A DNA stretch of 42,149 bases, from contig NZ_PRLH01000098.1 of assembly GCF_003013815.1 (NCBI RefSeq), forward strand, positions 1 to 42,149, written 5' to 3'. A program made the translations under genes and the position numbers. Positions 32,201 through 41,463 of the stretch are shown here, in pieces. Position 1 is the first letter of the stretch, and every line of letters begins with the position of its first letter. The notes under the pieces were generated by a model that was not told the origin of the DNA, made no database searches, and worked only from the letters and a program-made list of their open reading frames with translations. Origin of the DNA: Cyanothece sp. BG0011 (lineage in GTDB: Bacteria > Cyanobacteriota > Cyanobacteriia > Cyanobacteriales > Microcystaceae).

Positions 32201-33913
32201 TTAAAAGAGAGGAACTTCTTCTTTATCCCAGTTTCTGGGTTCAACTTCGTTATTAACGTCATCAAAGTCAGGAATACAGTTATTTTTCATATAACTGAGA
32301 TAATTTTCTTTAGCGGTTGCACATTTATAGTCATCCCAACCACAATAGGTTTTTAGGGTATCAATGAGGGTGGGTAACACTTCTAACCCATAATGATATT
32401 CCATAGCGATCGCGGTACGACGACGGGCAATATCGACTAAAGTCTGGGCATATTCATGACGCACTGCATAAACCACCTGTGCTTTAATATCGGGTAACTC
32501 AGGGGTAATTAATTCTCCTAACTTGGGTTCTGAGTCCACTAACTCTAAAACCTTCACCGCTCTTGCTCCATACACCTTAAAGAGATGGTTAATGGACTGA
32601 CGAGGTACTTTATCGTCATAGTTTAATACGGTTTGTTGAATCAAAGAATCATTGGGTAGAATAGCCCCTGGTAAGGGTTGACGTTCGGTCGGACACGGAG
32701 GGGCAGACTTACCTAATTTTTTGTAGACTTGATCAACCATTTCTTCTCCCACTTGACGATAGGTAGTTAACTTACCCCCGATGAGAGAGATGAGATTGTT
32801 AACCCCTTCTTTGCTATGGTCAAAGAGAATATGACGACGGGTAATGCTTCCTGCTTTTTTCCCTTCTGCATTGGGTAAAGGACGAACCCCAGAATAAGTA
32901 AATTTTACGTCTTCACGGGATAAACGGGCGTTGGGGATAACATTATTGGTTTCTTGCAGTAAGTAGTCGATTTCGTCGTTGTCTGCTTTTAATTGATCAG
33001 GAGTTCCCTCGAAACGATAATCCGTTGTTCCGATCAAATACATTCCCAACCAAGGCACAATAAAGAAAGGACGACCATCGGATTTGGCTTCTACATATAA
33101 ACTGGTATCAGGCGCACCGGCAAAGGGTTCGACCACAATATGACTGCCCTTGGTTCCGCCAATTTTTTGGGTTTTGCCGATGGGTGCGTTGTTACCATCT
33201 TTAACCCCTAACTGACAAACGTTATCTACCCAAGGGCCAGAAGTATTAATCACCATACATTTATCTTTGCCCTTAACCGTAAATTCTTCCCCGGTGAGGA
33301 CATCTTGACAGGTGAGATGGGTGATTTTATTGCCTTCGCGGTGTAATTGAGTCACTTTAACGTAGTTTAGCACCGTTGCCCCGGCTTCATCGGCCGAAAT
33401 AATATTTTCTAAACAGAGTCTTTCTGCATAAGTGACTTGACCATCATAATATTGCGCTCCCCCCACTAAACCGTCCGGGTCCATTGACGGAAATAGTTGT
33501 TTAAATTTTTCCTCTGAGAGCATTCTATGGGAAGGAACTGTCTTATCTGCGCTTAAAATATCGTAGAGAAACATTCCTGCCCAAATTTTCCAATAGGGGC
33601 GAGAACGATCTTTATAGATAGGAATGGTTAACAGTAGGGGTCTCACTAAGTGAGGAGCGGTATGTAATAAAATTTCCCGTTCTCGCAGGGATTCTCTGAC
33701 TAGGGGAACTTCAAAATATTCTAAATACCGTAAACCGCCATGAATGAGGCGGGTTGACCAGCTTGAAGTGCCTCCAGCAAAGTCTCCTTTTTCGATGAGA
33801 ATGGTTTTTAAGCCTCGTAAAGCCGCATCCCGTGCGACTCCCGCTCCATTGACTCCCCCACCAATTACAATTAGGTCGTAAGTTGTTTCTTGAATGGATT
33901 GAAAATCTCGCAC
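32201..33913 (-). CDS. glpD: FAD-dependent glycerol-3-phosphate dehydrogenase
   Basis: 570 residues. Oxidises sn-glycerol 3-phosphate to dihydroxyacetone phosphate and passes electrons to quinone at the membrane. The FAD-binding start is YDLIVIGGGVNGAGVARDAA (Gly18-Gly25), followed by GGTSSWSTRLIHGGLRYLE, both strongly conserved in GlpD/mitochondrial GPD2. The C-terminal domain (RHEYAQTLVDIARRRTAIAM) is the usual helical cap. ATG 33913. Single gene with its own terminator; no glpK or glpF nearby. In cyanobacteria it feeds the shared respiratory/photosynthetic quinone pool. Confidence 0.95.
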   Translation of the reverse strand: MRDFQSIQETTYDLIVIGGGVNGAGVARDAALRGLKTILIEKGDFAGGTSSWSTRLIHGGLRYLEYFEVPLVRESLREREILLHTAPHLVRPLLLTIPIYKDRSRPYWKIWAGMFLYDILSADKTVPSHRMLSEEKFKQLFPSMDPDGLVGGAQYYDGQVTYAERLCLENIISADEAGATVLNYVKVTQLHREGNKITHLTCQDVLTGEEFTVKGKDKCMVINTSGPWVDNVCQLGVKDGNNAPIGKTQKIGGTKGSHIVVEPFAGAPDTSLYVEAKSDGRPFFIVPWLGMYLIGTTDYRFEGTPDQLKADNDEIDYLLQETNNVIPNARLSREDVKFTYSGVRPLPNAEGKKAGSITRRHILFDHSKEGVNNLISLIGGKLTTYRQVGEEMVDQVYKKLGKSAPPCPTERQPLPGAILPNDSLIQQTVLNYDDKVPRQSINHLFKVYGARAVKVLELVDSEPKLGELITPELPDIKAQVVYAVRHEYAQTLVDIARRRTAIAMEYHYGLEVLPTLIDTLKTYCGWDDYKCATAKENYLSYMKNNCIPDFDDVNNEVEPRNWDKEEVPLF

Positions 33914-34051
33914 GATTCTTATAGATATAATTTAACTACTTATAATATAATCTAGCGAGATTTTCAGATTATTGAAACTTTCATTGTCTTAGTTAGGCAT
34001 CATCAGCAAGATAAGCTCTTTTCTGGCGATAAACTTAAGAGATGGCCAGAG

Positions 34052-36181
34052 ATGGTTACACTGAAAAAGTTCAATTTATTTTTTTATTCTATTGATACTT
34101 GCATCAGTGTCGAATGGTTGGCTCTAGCAAAGAGTGGCTACAATCTGAACAGAGCTTGTTACAATATTTTACAAAAGGATTTTTATAATTTTATTTCTAT
34201 GGCTCACTCAACCCTTTCTCCAGATACAGTTAATGCTGATAAGATTACGATTACAGTAGAACCTCGTCACATTCCCAAGGCACACATGGAAGACTTAGGG
34301 CCGATGAGTGATGCGTCTCCTGAGAGTTGGGAGTATCATCCTGATATTATCAACGACTATTATCGTAAACGTCTGCCCCAAGTAATTGGCCGTTTGATCA
34401 CTGTTTTTGTTTTATTTTCCCGTTTTGCCATCGGGTTATGGTGGGATAAAATTAGGGGCAAAAATCCTAAGCAAGAAAGAAAACGAGCCATTCATCTACG
34501 GGAGATGTTAACAGAATTAGGACCGACTTATATTAAAGTGGGTCAAGCTTTATCGACTCGGCCTGATTTAGTTCCTCCTGTTTATTTAGACGAATTAACC
34601 ACCTTACAAGATAAATTACCCTCTTTTCCCAATGAAGTGGCTTTTGGTTTTATCGAGGAAGAATTAGGCCAAAGTCCCCAGGAAATTTATGCTGAAATAT
34701 CAGAGAAACCCATTGCAGCGGCTTCTTTGGGTCAGGTGTATGTTGGTAAATTAAAAACAGGGGAAAAAGTTGCCATTAAGGTGCAGCGTCCTGACTTAAT
34801 TAAACGCATCACTTTAGACATTTATATTTTACGTCATCTGTCAATTTGGGCGCAAAATACTTTCTCTTTTATTCGCTCAGATTTAGTGGCTATTACCGAT
34901 GAATTAGCCGGTCGTATTTTTGAGGAAATTAATTATCTTCAAGAAGGACGTAACGCCGAAGAATTTGCCGAACTTTATGGTCATTTACCTGAGATTTATA
35001 TCCCTAAAATTTATTGGGAATACACCGCCAGACGGGTGTTAACTATGGAGTGGATTGATGGTATTAAATTAACCAATATTACAGCAATTCAAGCAGCCGG
35101 AATTCAAGCCACTCACTTGGTAGAAGTGGGGGTTAATTGTTCGTTACGTCAGTTATTAGAACATGGATTTTTCCATGCTGATCCCCATCCAGGCAACTTA
35201 TTGGCCATGAAAGATGGACGATTAGCCTATCTCGATTTTGGCATGATGAGTCGCATTAAACCTTATCAAAGATATGGCTTAATTGAAGCAGTGGTTCATT
35301 TAGTGAATCGAGATTTTGACTCATTAGCTTATGACTATGTTAAGTTAGACTTTTTGAAGCCTGAAACTGATCTAACTCCGATTATTCCTGCTTTACAAGA
35401 AGTATTTGGTAATGCTTTGGGATCGAGTGTTGCTGAATTGAACTTTAAAAGTATTACGGATCAAATGTCAGAAATGATGTATGAATTTCCGTTTAAAGTT
35501 CCGGCTTATTATGCTTTAATTTTGCGCTCAATGGTCACCTTAGAAGGGATTGCTATTGGTATTGATCCTAACTTCAAAGTCTTAAGTAAAGCCTATCCTT
35601 ATGTAGCAAAACGGTTATTAACTGATCAGTCTCCCCAGTTGCGTGCTTCTTTGAAAGATTTATTATTTAAAGAAGGAAGTTTTCGCTGGAATCGTTTAGA
35701 AAATCTGATGAGAAATGCTAAAGATTCCCAAGATTATGATATCGATAAAGTCGTTGATCAGGCTAGTGATTTTCTCTTCTCTCCACGGGGTGAATTTATT
35801 AGAGAAAGATTAGTCACAGAAATTATTAATGCTTTAGATATCTATAGCCGTCGAACTTGGTTTAATATGTCTAGTATGGTCAGGGAACAAGTGGGTTTAG
35901 CGGTTCAAGAAACACCAGCAGATTTACAAGCCAAAAGCGAAAGCGTAGAGCATATCCAAAATATCTTAAAAATTCTAGAAAATACCCCCGGCTTTGATCC
36001 GATGAAAGTGGTTCCTTTAGTAATGAAACTGTTAGGAAAGCCCGAAACACAAAAGATGGGTCAGAAAATTGCTGAAGGGTTACTGCAAAAAATGGTCGCT
36101 CGTTTGATTCGTAATTTACTACTAGAAATTGATCAACCCAAAGAAACCATTAAGACTCAAAAAACCTTACCCGCAGCTTAA
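34052..36181 (+). CDS. UbiB/ABC1 (AarF) family atypical kinase
   Basis: Up to 709 residues; the ATG at 34199 (MAHSTLSPDTVNADKITITV) is a more likely start, giving about 660, because the first 49 codons (FNLFFYSIDTCISVEW...) do not look like the family. Family motifs: GPTYIKVGQALSTRPDLVPP (KxGQ), EKPIAAASLGQVY (Ala-rich loop), VAIKVQRP (lysine), HADPHPGNLL and YLDFGMMS (DFG). A C-terminal region of about 200 residues follows, as in cyanobacterial members. These proteins act in quinone or prenyl-lipid metabolism; the substrate here is unknown. A strong terminator follows about 80 bases after the stop. Confidence 0.92.
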   Translation: MVTLKKFNLFFYSIDTCISVEWLALAKSGYNLNRACYNILQKDFYNFISMAHSTLSPDTVNADKITITVEPRHIPKAHMEDLGPMSDASPESWEYHPDIINDYYRKRLPQVIGRLITVFVLFSRFAIGLWWDKIRGKNPKQERKRAIHLREMLTELGPTYIKVGQALSTRPDLVPPVYLDELTTLQDKLPSFPNEVAFGFIEEELGQSPQEIYAEISEKPIAAASLGQVYVGKLKTGEKVAIKVQRPDLIKRITLDIYILRHLSIWAQNTFSFIRSDLVAITDELAGRIFEEINYLQEGRNAEEFAELYGHLPEIYIPKIYWEYTARRVLTMEWIDGIKLTNITAIQAAGIQATHLVEVGVNCSLRQLLEHGFFHADPHPGNLLAMKDGRLAYLDFGMMSRIKPYQRYGLIEAVVHLVNRDFDSLAYDYVKLDFLKPETDLTPIIPALQEVFGNALGSSVAELNFKSITDQMSEMMYEFPFKVPAYYALILRSMVTLEGIAIGIDPNFKVLSKAYPYVAKRLLTDQSPQLRASLKDLLFKEGSFRWNRLENLMRNAKDSQDYDIDKVVDQASDFLFSPRGEFIRERLVTEIINALDIYSRRTWFNMSSMVREQVGLAVQETPADLQAKSESVEHIQNILKILENTPGFDPMKVVPLVMKLLGKPETQKMGQKIAEGLLQKMVARLIRNLLLEIDQPKETIKTQKTLPAA

Positions 36182-36213
36182 CAGAAATGGGTTAGGTTAA
36201 GGGGAAATTAAAA

Positions 36214-36246
36214 GGCGCTCCCGAAGGCATCTGCTCCGCAGTGCGC
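36214..36246. repeat. GC-rich palindromic element between UbiB gene and its terminator
   Basis: GGCGCTCCCGAAGGCATCTG, then CTCCGCAGTGCGC. CTGC-TCC-GCAG forms an inner hairpin and the outer GCGC ends can pair. Much more GC-rich than its surroundings and of the style of interspersed cyanobacterial repeats; only one copy is in the window, so repeat status is not proven. Confidence 0.4.
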
Positions 36247-36262
36247 TAACTAATCAATTTTT

Positions 36263-36301
36263 AATCCGATACACCTATACTGTATCGGATTTCGTTTTTT
36301 T
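36263..36301 (+). terminator. Rho-independent terminator of the UbiB/ABC1 gene
   Basis: A perfect 11-base stem, AATCCGATACA (36263-36273) with TGTATCGGATT (36281-36291), 7-base loop, then CG and T7. Confidence 0.93.
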
Positions 36302-36560
36302 AACCAAGAATTAAGCTTAAATTATTATTAAGATAATGGATAAAATAGCTAATAAGTTTTAAATTAGTCGATTTGACAAATTGGGAAAAATTGATTTATG
36401 TTAATCTAGATGATAATGTTAGGACTCCACAAATTGGGTAAACAGCAAACTTATCTTTTAGGCAACATTTAACAGTAAAAAAACAGATAGAAGTCTTATT
36501 AGTTCCATAAACAATACATAGCACTACAATTCCAACTTTATGCAAAGGTAATTACAAATA
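36302..36560 (+). promoter_or_regulatory. Leader of cydAB with one candidate promoter
   Basis: TTGACA (36373-36378) and TATGTT (36397-36402) are 18 bases apart, a plausible but imperfect sigma-70 pair about 160 bases before cydA. The remaining leader is AT-rich with no clear operator. Promoter use is inference. Confidence 0.35.
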
Positions 36561-38003
36561 ATGAATATTTTCTCAGATACAGTTACCCTGTCTCGGATGC
36601 AGTTTGCCCTGACGGCTATCTTCCATATGCTATGGCCGGTTTTAAGCACAGGGATGGCTATTTATTTGGTGGTGGTTGAAGGGTTATGGTTAAAAACTCG
36701 CAATCCTAACTATTACTATCATGCTCGTTTTTGGAGCAAACTCTACGTCCTTAACTTCGGTATTGGAGTCGCTTCTGGTTTACCGATGGAATTTCAATTC
36801 GGCACCAACTGGGCCCCTTTTTCAGAAGCCGTCGGGGACTTTTTTGGCAGTATCCTCGGCTTTGAAGGGGCGATGGCCTTTATGCTTGAAGCCGGATTTT
36901 TAGGCATTATGTTATTCGGATGGGAACGGGTTCATCCTGCAGTTCACTATCTGGCCACGATTATGGTGGCGTTTGGGGCGAATTTGTCCACGTTTTGGAT
37001 TTTAGTGGCGAATTCTTGGATGCAAAGCCCCTCTGGGGGAGAGATGGTTAATGGAAAATTTGTGGTGAGTGATTACTTTGAGGCTATTCTTAACCCTTTT
37101 ATGGCTAAAAGTGTCTCTCATATGTTTTTAGCCACCCTAGAAACCTCGTTATTTGTCATTGGGGGAATTAGTGCTTGGTATATTATTAACCAGCGACATC
37201 AAGCCTTTTTTGCCCGTTCTTTAAAAATTGTCTTAGCGGTGGCCATTGCTGTCACTCCTCTACAAATTTATGTGGGCCATTTAAGTGCTGAACAAGTGTA
37301 TCGTTATCAACCCACCAAGTTAGCGGCCATGGAAGCGAAATGGGAAACCTCCCCGGCCGGACAACCGGCGGACTGGAGTTTACTGGCCTTACCCAACGAA
37401 AAACAGGAATTCAACCCCTGGGAAATCACGATTCCTAACGGACTCGGATATATTTTAGAATTTAAGGCTAATCTTTCTGAACCAGTTCAAGGATTAAAAG
37501 AATGGCCAGTGAACGAACGGCCTAGGATGGTAGGGTTAATTTACTATTCGTTTCGGGTGATGAGTGGGATTGGCTTTTTCTTAGCTGGTTTGATGGTGTG
37601 GAGTCTTCTGCAATGGTTAATCGGTAATCTATCCCCTGAAAAAATTAGTCAGCGAAAATGGCTGTTAAGAACTTGGATATTCGCTGCACCTTTGGGTTAT
37701 ATTGCCGTAGAATCCGGTTGGATTGTGCGGTGTGTGGGGCGACAACCTTGGGCGGTATACAAACAAGTTCGTACCGTTGACGCTGCTTCTAATCTACCTG
37801 CAAGCAATGTGTTGACTTCTTTAATCTGTTTTGCTGTCATTTATTCGACTTTATTGGTGGCAGCTTTATATTTTGGCAGTCGTATTATTCGCCGAGGGCC
37901 TAAGTTAGATTTACCCCTCCCTCATTCAGAGGATAAAGTGGCTATGTCAACCGAACAAGCAAATTTTGTCAAAGATCAACGTCCCGTAGAAGCACAACAA
38001 TAA
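36561..38003 (+). CDS. cydA: Cytochrome bd-type quinol oxidase subunit I
   Basis: 480 residues, about nine membrane helices. Expected ligands are in place: His22 (AIFHMLW, heme b595), Glu102 and Glu110 (GFEGAMAFMLEAGF), His187 (KSVSHMFL, heme b558) and Met334 (YSFRVMSG). GRQPWAVY is present. The segment between His187 and Met334 that holds the quinol loop is short compared with E. coli CydA (522 residues in all), which fits the cyanide-insensitive-oxidase (CioA)-like group. It reduces O2 to water with quinol as donor. cydB starts 9 bases later. Start ATG 36561. Confidence 0.95.
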   Translation: MNIFSDTVTLSRMQFALTAIFHMLWPVLSTGMAIYLVVVEGLWLKTRNPNYYYHARFWSKLYVLNFGIGVASGLPMEFQFGTNWAPFSEAVGDFFGSILGFEGAMAFMLEAGFLGIMLFGWERVHPAVHYLATIMVAFGANLSTFWILVANSWMQSPSGGEMVNGKFVVSDYFEAILNPFMAKSVSHMFLATLETSLFVIGGISAWYIINQRHQAFFARSLKIVLAVAIAVTPLQIYVGHLSAEQVYRYQPTKLAAMEAKWETSPAGQPADWSLLALPNEKQEFNPWEITIPNGLGYILEFKANLSEPVQGLKEWPVNERPRMVGLIYYSFRVMSGIGFFLAGLMVWSLLQWLIGNLSPEKISQRKWLLRTWIFAAPLGYIAVESGWIVRCVGRQPWAVYKQVRTVDAASNLPASNVLTSLICFAVIYSTLLVAALYFGSRIIRRGPKLDLPLPHSEDKVAMSTEQANFVKDQRPVEAQQ

Positions 38004-38012
38004 ACAATTGAT

Positions 38013-39026
38013 ATGGACCCGTTATTACATTTTCTCGCCCAAGTTTGGTTTGTTATTTTAGCCCTGTTTTTATTTCTTTATGTCATGTTAGATGGTTTTG
38101 ATTTAGGGGTAGGTATCCTATCTTTGACCAGTTCTAATGAGGAACGAAGAACCCTTTTAATGACCAGTTTAGGGAATATCTGGGACGCTAACGAAACTTG
38201 GTTAGTGTTAATGGGAGGTGCCTTATTTGGGGCGTTTCCTTTGGCTTATGGGACGATTCTCAACGCTCTGTATATTCCCATTTTTATGATGATTTTCGGT
38301 CTGATTTTTCGGGCCGTTGCCTTTGAATTTCGAGAACAGGCTAATAATAAATTCTTTTGGAATTTTGCTTTTGGGATAGGTAGTTTATTGGCTGCTTTGG
38401 GCCAAGGGTTTGCCCTGGGTACGGTGATTCAAGGGATTAAAGTGGATGCAATGGGGCATTTTATTGGTTCTACTTGGGATTGGTTAAACTGGCGCAATCT
38501 ATTGGTAGCGTTAACATTGATTCAAGGTTATGTGTTAATCGGTTCAACCTACTTAATTTTGAAAACAGAGGGAGAACTGCAAATTACCCATTATCGAACG
38601 GCTAAGTTAGCAGCAATAACCACATTATTAGGGGCGATTATAATTACGATTACTACCCCAATTTTTTATGAAAGCTTGAGAGAACGCTTATTTACTGCGC
38701 CTTTGGTTTATATTTTTGGTGCCATTCCCATTTTAGGATTGTTGTTAGTTTGGTTACTGATACAAAGTCTTAATCAACGAGAAGAACGGACTCCTTTGGT
38801 TTGGACAATTTTGATCTTTTTATTGAGTTTTATTGGTTTAGGATTAATTGTTTTTCCTTATATTATTCCCACAGATATCACTATTTATCAAGCTGCTGCT
38901 GCTCCGAGTGCTTTAGTGTTTATGCTGGTTTTTGTCGGCTTTCTTATCCCTGTTATGTTGTTTTATAACATCTACAATTATGTCGTGTTTCGGGGAAAAG
39001 TAGTCAACCATGAAGAGGGATATTAG
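38013..39026 (+). CDS. cydB: Cytochrome bd-type quinol oxidase subunit II
   Basis: 337 residues, about eight membrane helices, the structural partner of CydA. Starts with the conserved VMLDGFDLGVGIL and has TSLGNIWDANETWLVLMGG and FRAVAFEFREQ, all typical. Nine bases after cydA, so co-transcribed; no strong ribosome binding site before ATG 38013, which suggests coupling to cydA translation. I see no small cydX-type gene downstream. Confidence 0.95.
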   Translation: MDPLLHFLAQVWFVILALFLFLYVMLDGFDLGVGILSLTSSNEERRTLLMTSLGNIWDANETWLVLMGGALFGAFPLAYGTILNALYIPIFMMIFGLIFRAVAFEFREQANNKFFWNFAFGIGSLLAALGQGFALGTVIQGIKVDAMGHFIGSTWDWLNWRNLLVALTLIQGYVLIGSTYLILKTEGELQITHYRTAKLAAITTLLGAIIITITTPIFYESLRERLFTAPLVYIFGAIPILGLLLVWLLIQSLNQREERTPLVWTILIFLLSFIGLGLIVFPYIIPTDITIYQAAAAPSALVFMLVFVGFLIPVMLFYNIYNYVVFRGKVVNHEEGY

Positions 39027-39074
39027 TTTTTTGAGGCAAAAGGCACTCATGCAAAAGCCTTTGTCAAAATCTAT

Positions 39075-39998
39075 TTACATTTTAGGAACAATATCCATTA
39101 AGGCTGATTGAATGGTAGGATATTGATACTGAAATCCTAAAGCTAGGGTTTCTTTTGGCAGAACTTGTTGACCTTCTAAAACCACTTTTGAGCCTTCTCC
39201 TAACAGCACTTCTAAGGCAAAATCGGGTACAGGTAGCCAAGAGGGTCGATTCATCACTTCCCCTAGGGTTTCACATAATTCATTCATTCGTACAGGATTC
39301 GGAGCCGTAGCGTTAAATGTTCCGACGATTCCTGAACGGTTTAAAGACTCTTTAAGTAACTGTACCAAGTCATCAATATGAATCCAAGAAAACCATTGAC
39401 GACCACTGCCAATGGGTCCACCAGCAAATAGTTTAAAGGGGGGAATCATGCGACTTAACGCCCCTTCTGTGCCTAAAACAATACCAAACCGCAAAATGAC
39501 TAAACGCACATTGACTTTTTTGACTTCTTGTGCTTCGCTTTCCCACGCTTGGCAAACTTCCGCTAAAAAATCATCACCAGGGGGGCTATTTTCATCAAAG
39601 GTTTTTGTTTCGCTGGTGCCATAATACCCCACAGCAGAAGGGTTAATTAAAACTGAAGGTTTATCTTTTGCTTTGCTAATAGCTTCGACAATTTTTCGGG
39701 TTCCTAACTGACGACTTTCTAAGATGGCTTTTTTATGTTCAGGACTCCACCTTTCTGCAATGGGTTCTCCTGCTAAATTAACCACAGCATCACACCCTGA
39801 TATCTTATCTTGCCACTCTCCTGATTCTGTGGCGTTATAACCCACGATTTCCACATTGGGAAAGGTAGAAGGGGGATAAATGGTTGTAGCACGATTAACG
39901 TTTCGGGTGAAGATGACAAATTGATGACCTTCATCCTTTAAGCTATGGACTAATCGAGTTCCCACAAATCCAGTTGCGCCAGTAATTGCGATTTTCAT
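39075..39998 (-). CDS. TIGR01777-family epimerase/SDR
   Basis: 307 residues. Extended SDR with MKIAITGATGFVGTRLVHSL (Gly7-Gly13), INPSAVGYYG (Ser and Tyr of the active region) and the family segments AGEPIAERW and RQWFSWIHIDDL. The family includes E. coli YfcH and a plastid cell-division-related protein (GC1/SulA in cyanobacteria and plants). That link is by family; the function here is unproven. Convergent with cydB. ATG 39998. Confidence 0.9.
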   Translation of the reverse strand: MKIAITGATGFVGTRLVHSLKDEGHQFVIFTRNVNRATTIYPPSTFPNVEIVGYNATESGEWQDKISGCDAVVNLAGEPIAERWSPEHKKAILESRQLGTRKIVEAISKAKDKPSVLINPSAVGYYGTSETKTFDENSPPGDDFLAEVCQAWESEAQEVKKVNVRLVILRFGIVLGTEGALSRMIPPFKLFAGGPIGSGRQWFSWIHIDDLVQLLKESLNRSGIVGTFNATAPNPVRMNELCETLGEVMNRPSWLPVPDFALEVLLGEGSKVVLEGQQVLPKETLALGFQYQYPTIQSALMDIVPKM

Positions 39999-40125
39999 TG
40001 GTTAAATCGTTATTCTTATAGCTCTTAGCATAACTGATCAAGGGGTTCTGATTCAATCTTTAGTACACAATTACCTAAATCAAAAAATTGCAGTAAAATT
40101 AAGAGGTTGTGTTATTCAGTTGAGT

Positions 40126-41463
40126 ATGGTTGATAATCAAACCCTTCCCCCCCAAAATATTGAAGCTGAAGAGTCTATTTTAGGGGGAATTTTACTGGAC
40201 CCTGAAGCGATGGGAAGAGTGGTGGATTTAATAACCCCAGAAGCGTTTTATGTTCAGTCCCATAAGGAAATTTATCAAGCCGCTTTAAAGTTACATGGAC
40301 AGGGACAACCGACGGATTTTTTAACGGTTAAAAGTACCTTAGATGACCATCAGTTATTGGAACAAGTGGGGGGACTCAATAAGTTAACTCAGTTATTAGA
40401 TAGAACGGTTTCTGCGGTGAATATTGACCGTTACGCTGCGTTAGTAATGGATAAGTATTTGCGCCGTCAATTGATTGCAGCCGGTCATGAAATTGTTGAT
40501 TTAGGATTTGAAACCACACAAGAATTAGAGATTGTTTTAGATGAGTCAGAAAAGAAGATTTTTGCTTTAACTCAAAAGCGTCCTCAAGAGGGGTTAATTC
40601 CGATTTCTGATACGATTATTAAAACCTTTAATGAGTTAGAAAAACTCCACGAACAAACGGCACTTCCGGGTATCGAAACCGGATTTTATGACTTAGATGC
40701 TATGACGGGAGGATTGCAACGTTCTGACTTAATTATAATAGCCGGTCGCCCCTCAATGGGAAAGACAGCGTTCGGATTGGGGATGGCTGCCAATATTGCC
40801 AAAAACTTTGATTTACCGGTGGCAATGTTTAGTTTAGAAATGTCAAAAGAACAGCTTTCTATGCGTTTATTAGCAGCAGAAGCAGGAATTGAAAGTAACC
40901 GTTTACGTTCGGGTCGATTCGTTCAAAATGATGTTGAAAAGCTGAGTATTGCCATTGGAACTTTATCTAATTTACCGATTTATATTGATGATGCTGCGAA
41001 TATTACAGTGACCCAAATTAGATCCCAAGTTCGTCGTCTTTTAGCAGAAAAAAAAGGGGAATTTGGTTTAGTTTTGATCGATTACTTACAGTTAATGGAA
41101 GGTGCAGGAAGTGAAAATAGAGTCCAAGAATTATCAAAAATCACCCGTTCTTTGAAGGGATTAGCCCGTGAAATTAAAGCCCCTGTTATTGCTTTATCCC
41201 AGTTAAGTCGTGCGGTTGAAGCTAGGAATAATAAGCGTCCAATGATGTCAGATTTACGAGAAAGTGGTGCGATTGAACAAGATGCAGATTTAATTATGAT
41301 GTTATATCGGGAAGAATATTATAATCCTGATACTCCAGATAGAGGAATAGCTGAAATTCTTTTAACTAAGCATCGTAATGGACCAACGGGAACGGTGCGG
41401 CTACTCTTTCAGCCAGAATTAACTAAATTTTTAAATATGCAAAACAGTTCTAATTATGCCTAA
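40126..41463 (+). CDS. dnaB: Replicative DNA helicase
   Basis: 445 residues. N-terminal primase-interacting domain starts LPPQNIEAEESILGG; the RecA-like domain has Walker A AGRPSMGKTAFGL, Walker B LVLIDYLQLM, and the arginine-finger region near KHRNGPTGTVRLLF. Start at ATG 40126 is preferred over the in-frame TTG at 40120 by similarity to cyanobacterial DnaB. Many cyanobacterial dnaB genes carry an intein near the Walker A or later motifs; none is present here, as length and continuity show. The next gene overlaps it by eight bases. Confidence 0.96.
   Translation: MVDNQTLPPQNIEAEESILGGILLDPEAMGRVVDLITPEAFYVQSHKEIYQAALKLHGQGQPTDFLTVKSTLDDHQLLEQVGGLNKLTQLLDRTVSAVNIDRYAALVMDKYLRRQLIAAGHEIVDLGFETTQELEIVLDESEKKIFALTQKRPQEGLIPISDTIIKTFNELEKLHEQTALPGIETGFYDLDAMTGGLQRSDLIIIAGRPSMGKTAFGLGMAANIAKNFDLPVAMFSLEMSKEQLSMRLLAAEAGIESNRLRSGRFVQNDVEKLSIAIGTLSNLPIYIDDAANITVTQIRSQVRRLLAEKKGEFGLVLIDYLQLMEGAGSENRVQELSKITRSLKGLAREIKAPVIALSQLSRAVEARNNKRPMMSDLRESGAIEQDADLIMMLYREEYYNPDTPDRGIAEILLTKHRNGPTGTVRLLFQPELTKFLNMQNSSNYA

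Noticed and set aside
39039-39062. Stem-loop between cydB and the epimerase gene as terminator
   Set aside because: Only six pairs, long loop and no T run on either strand.
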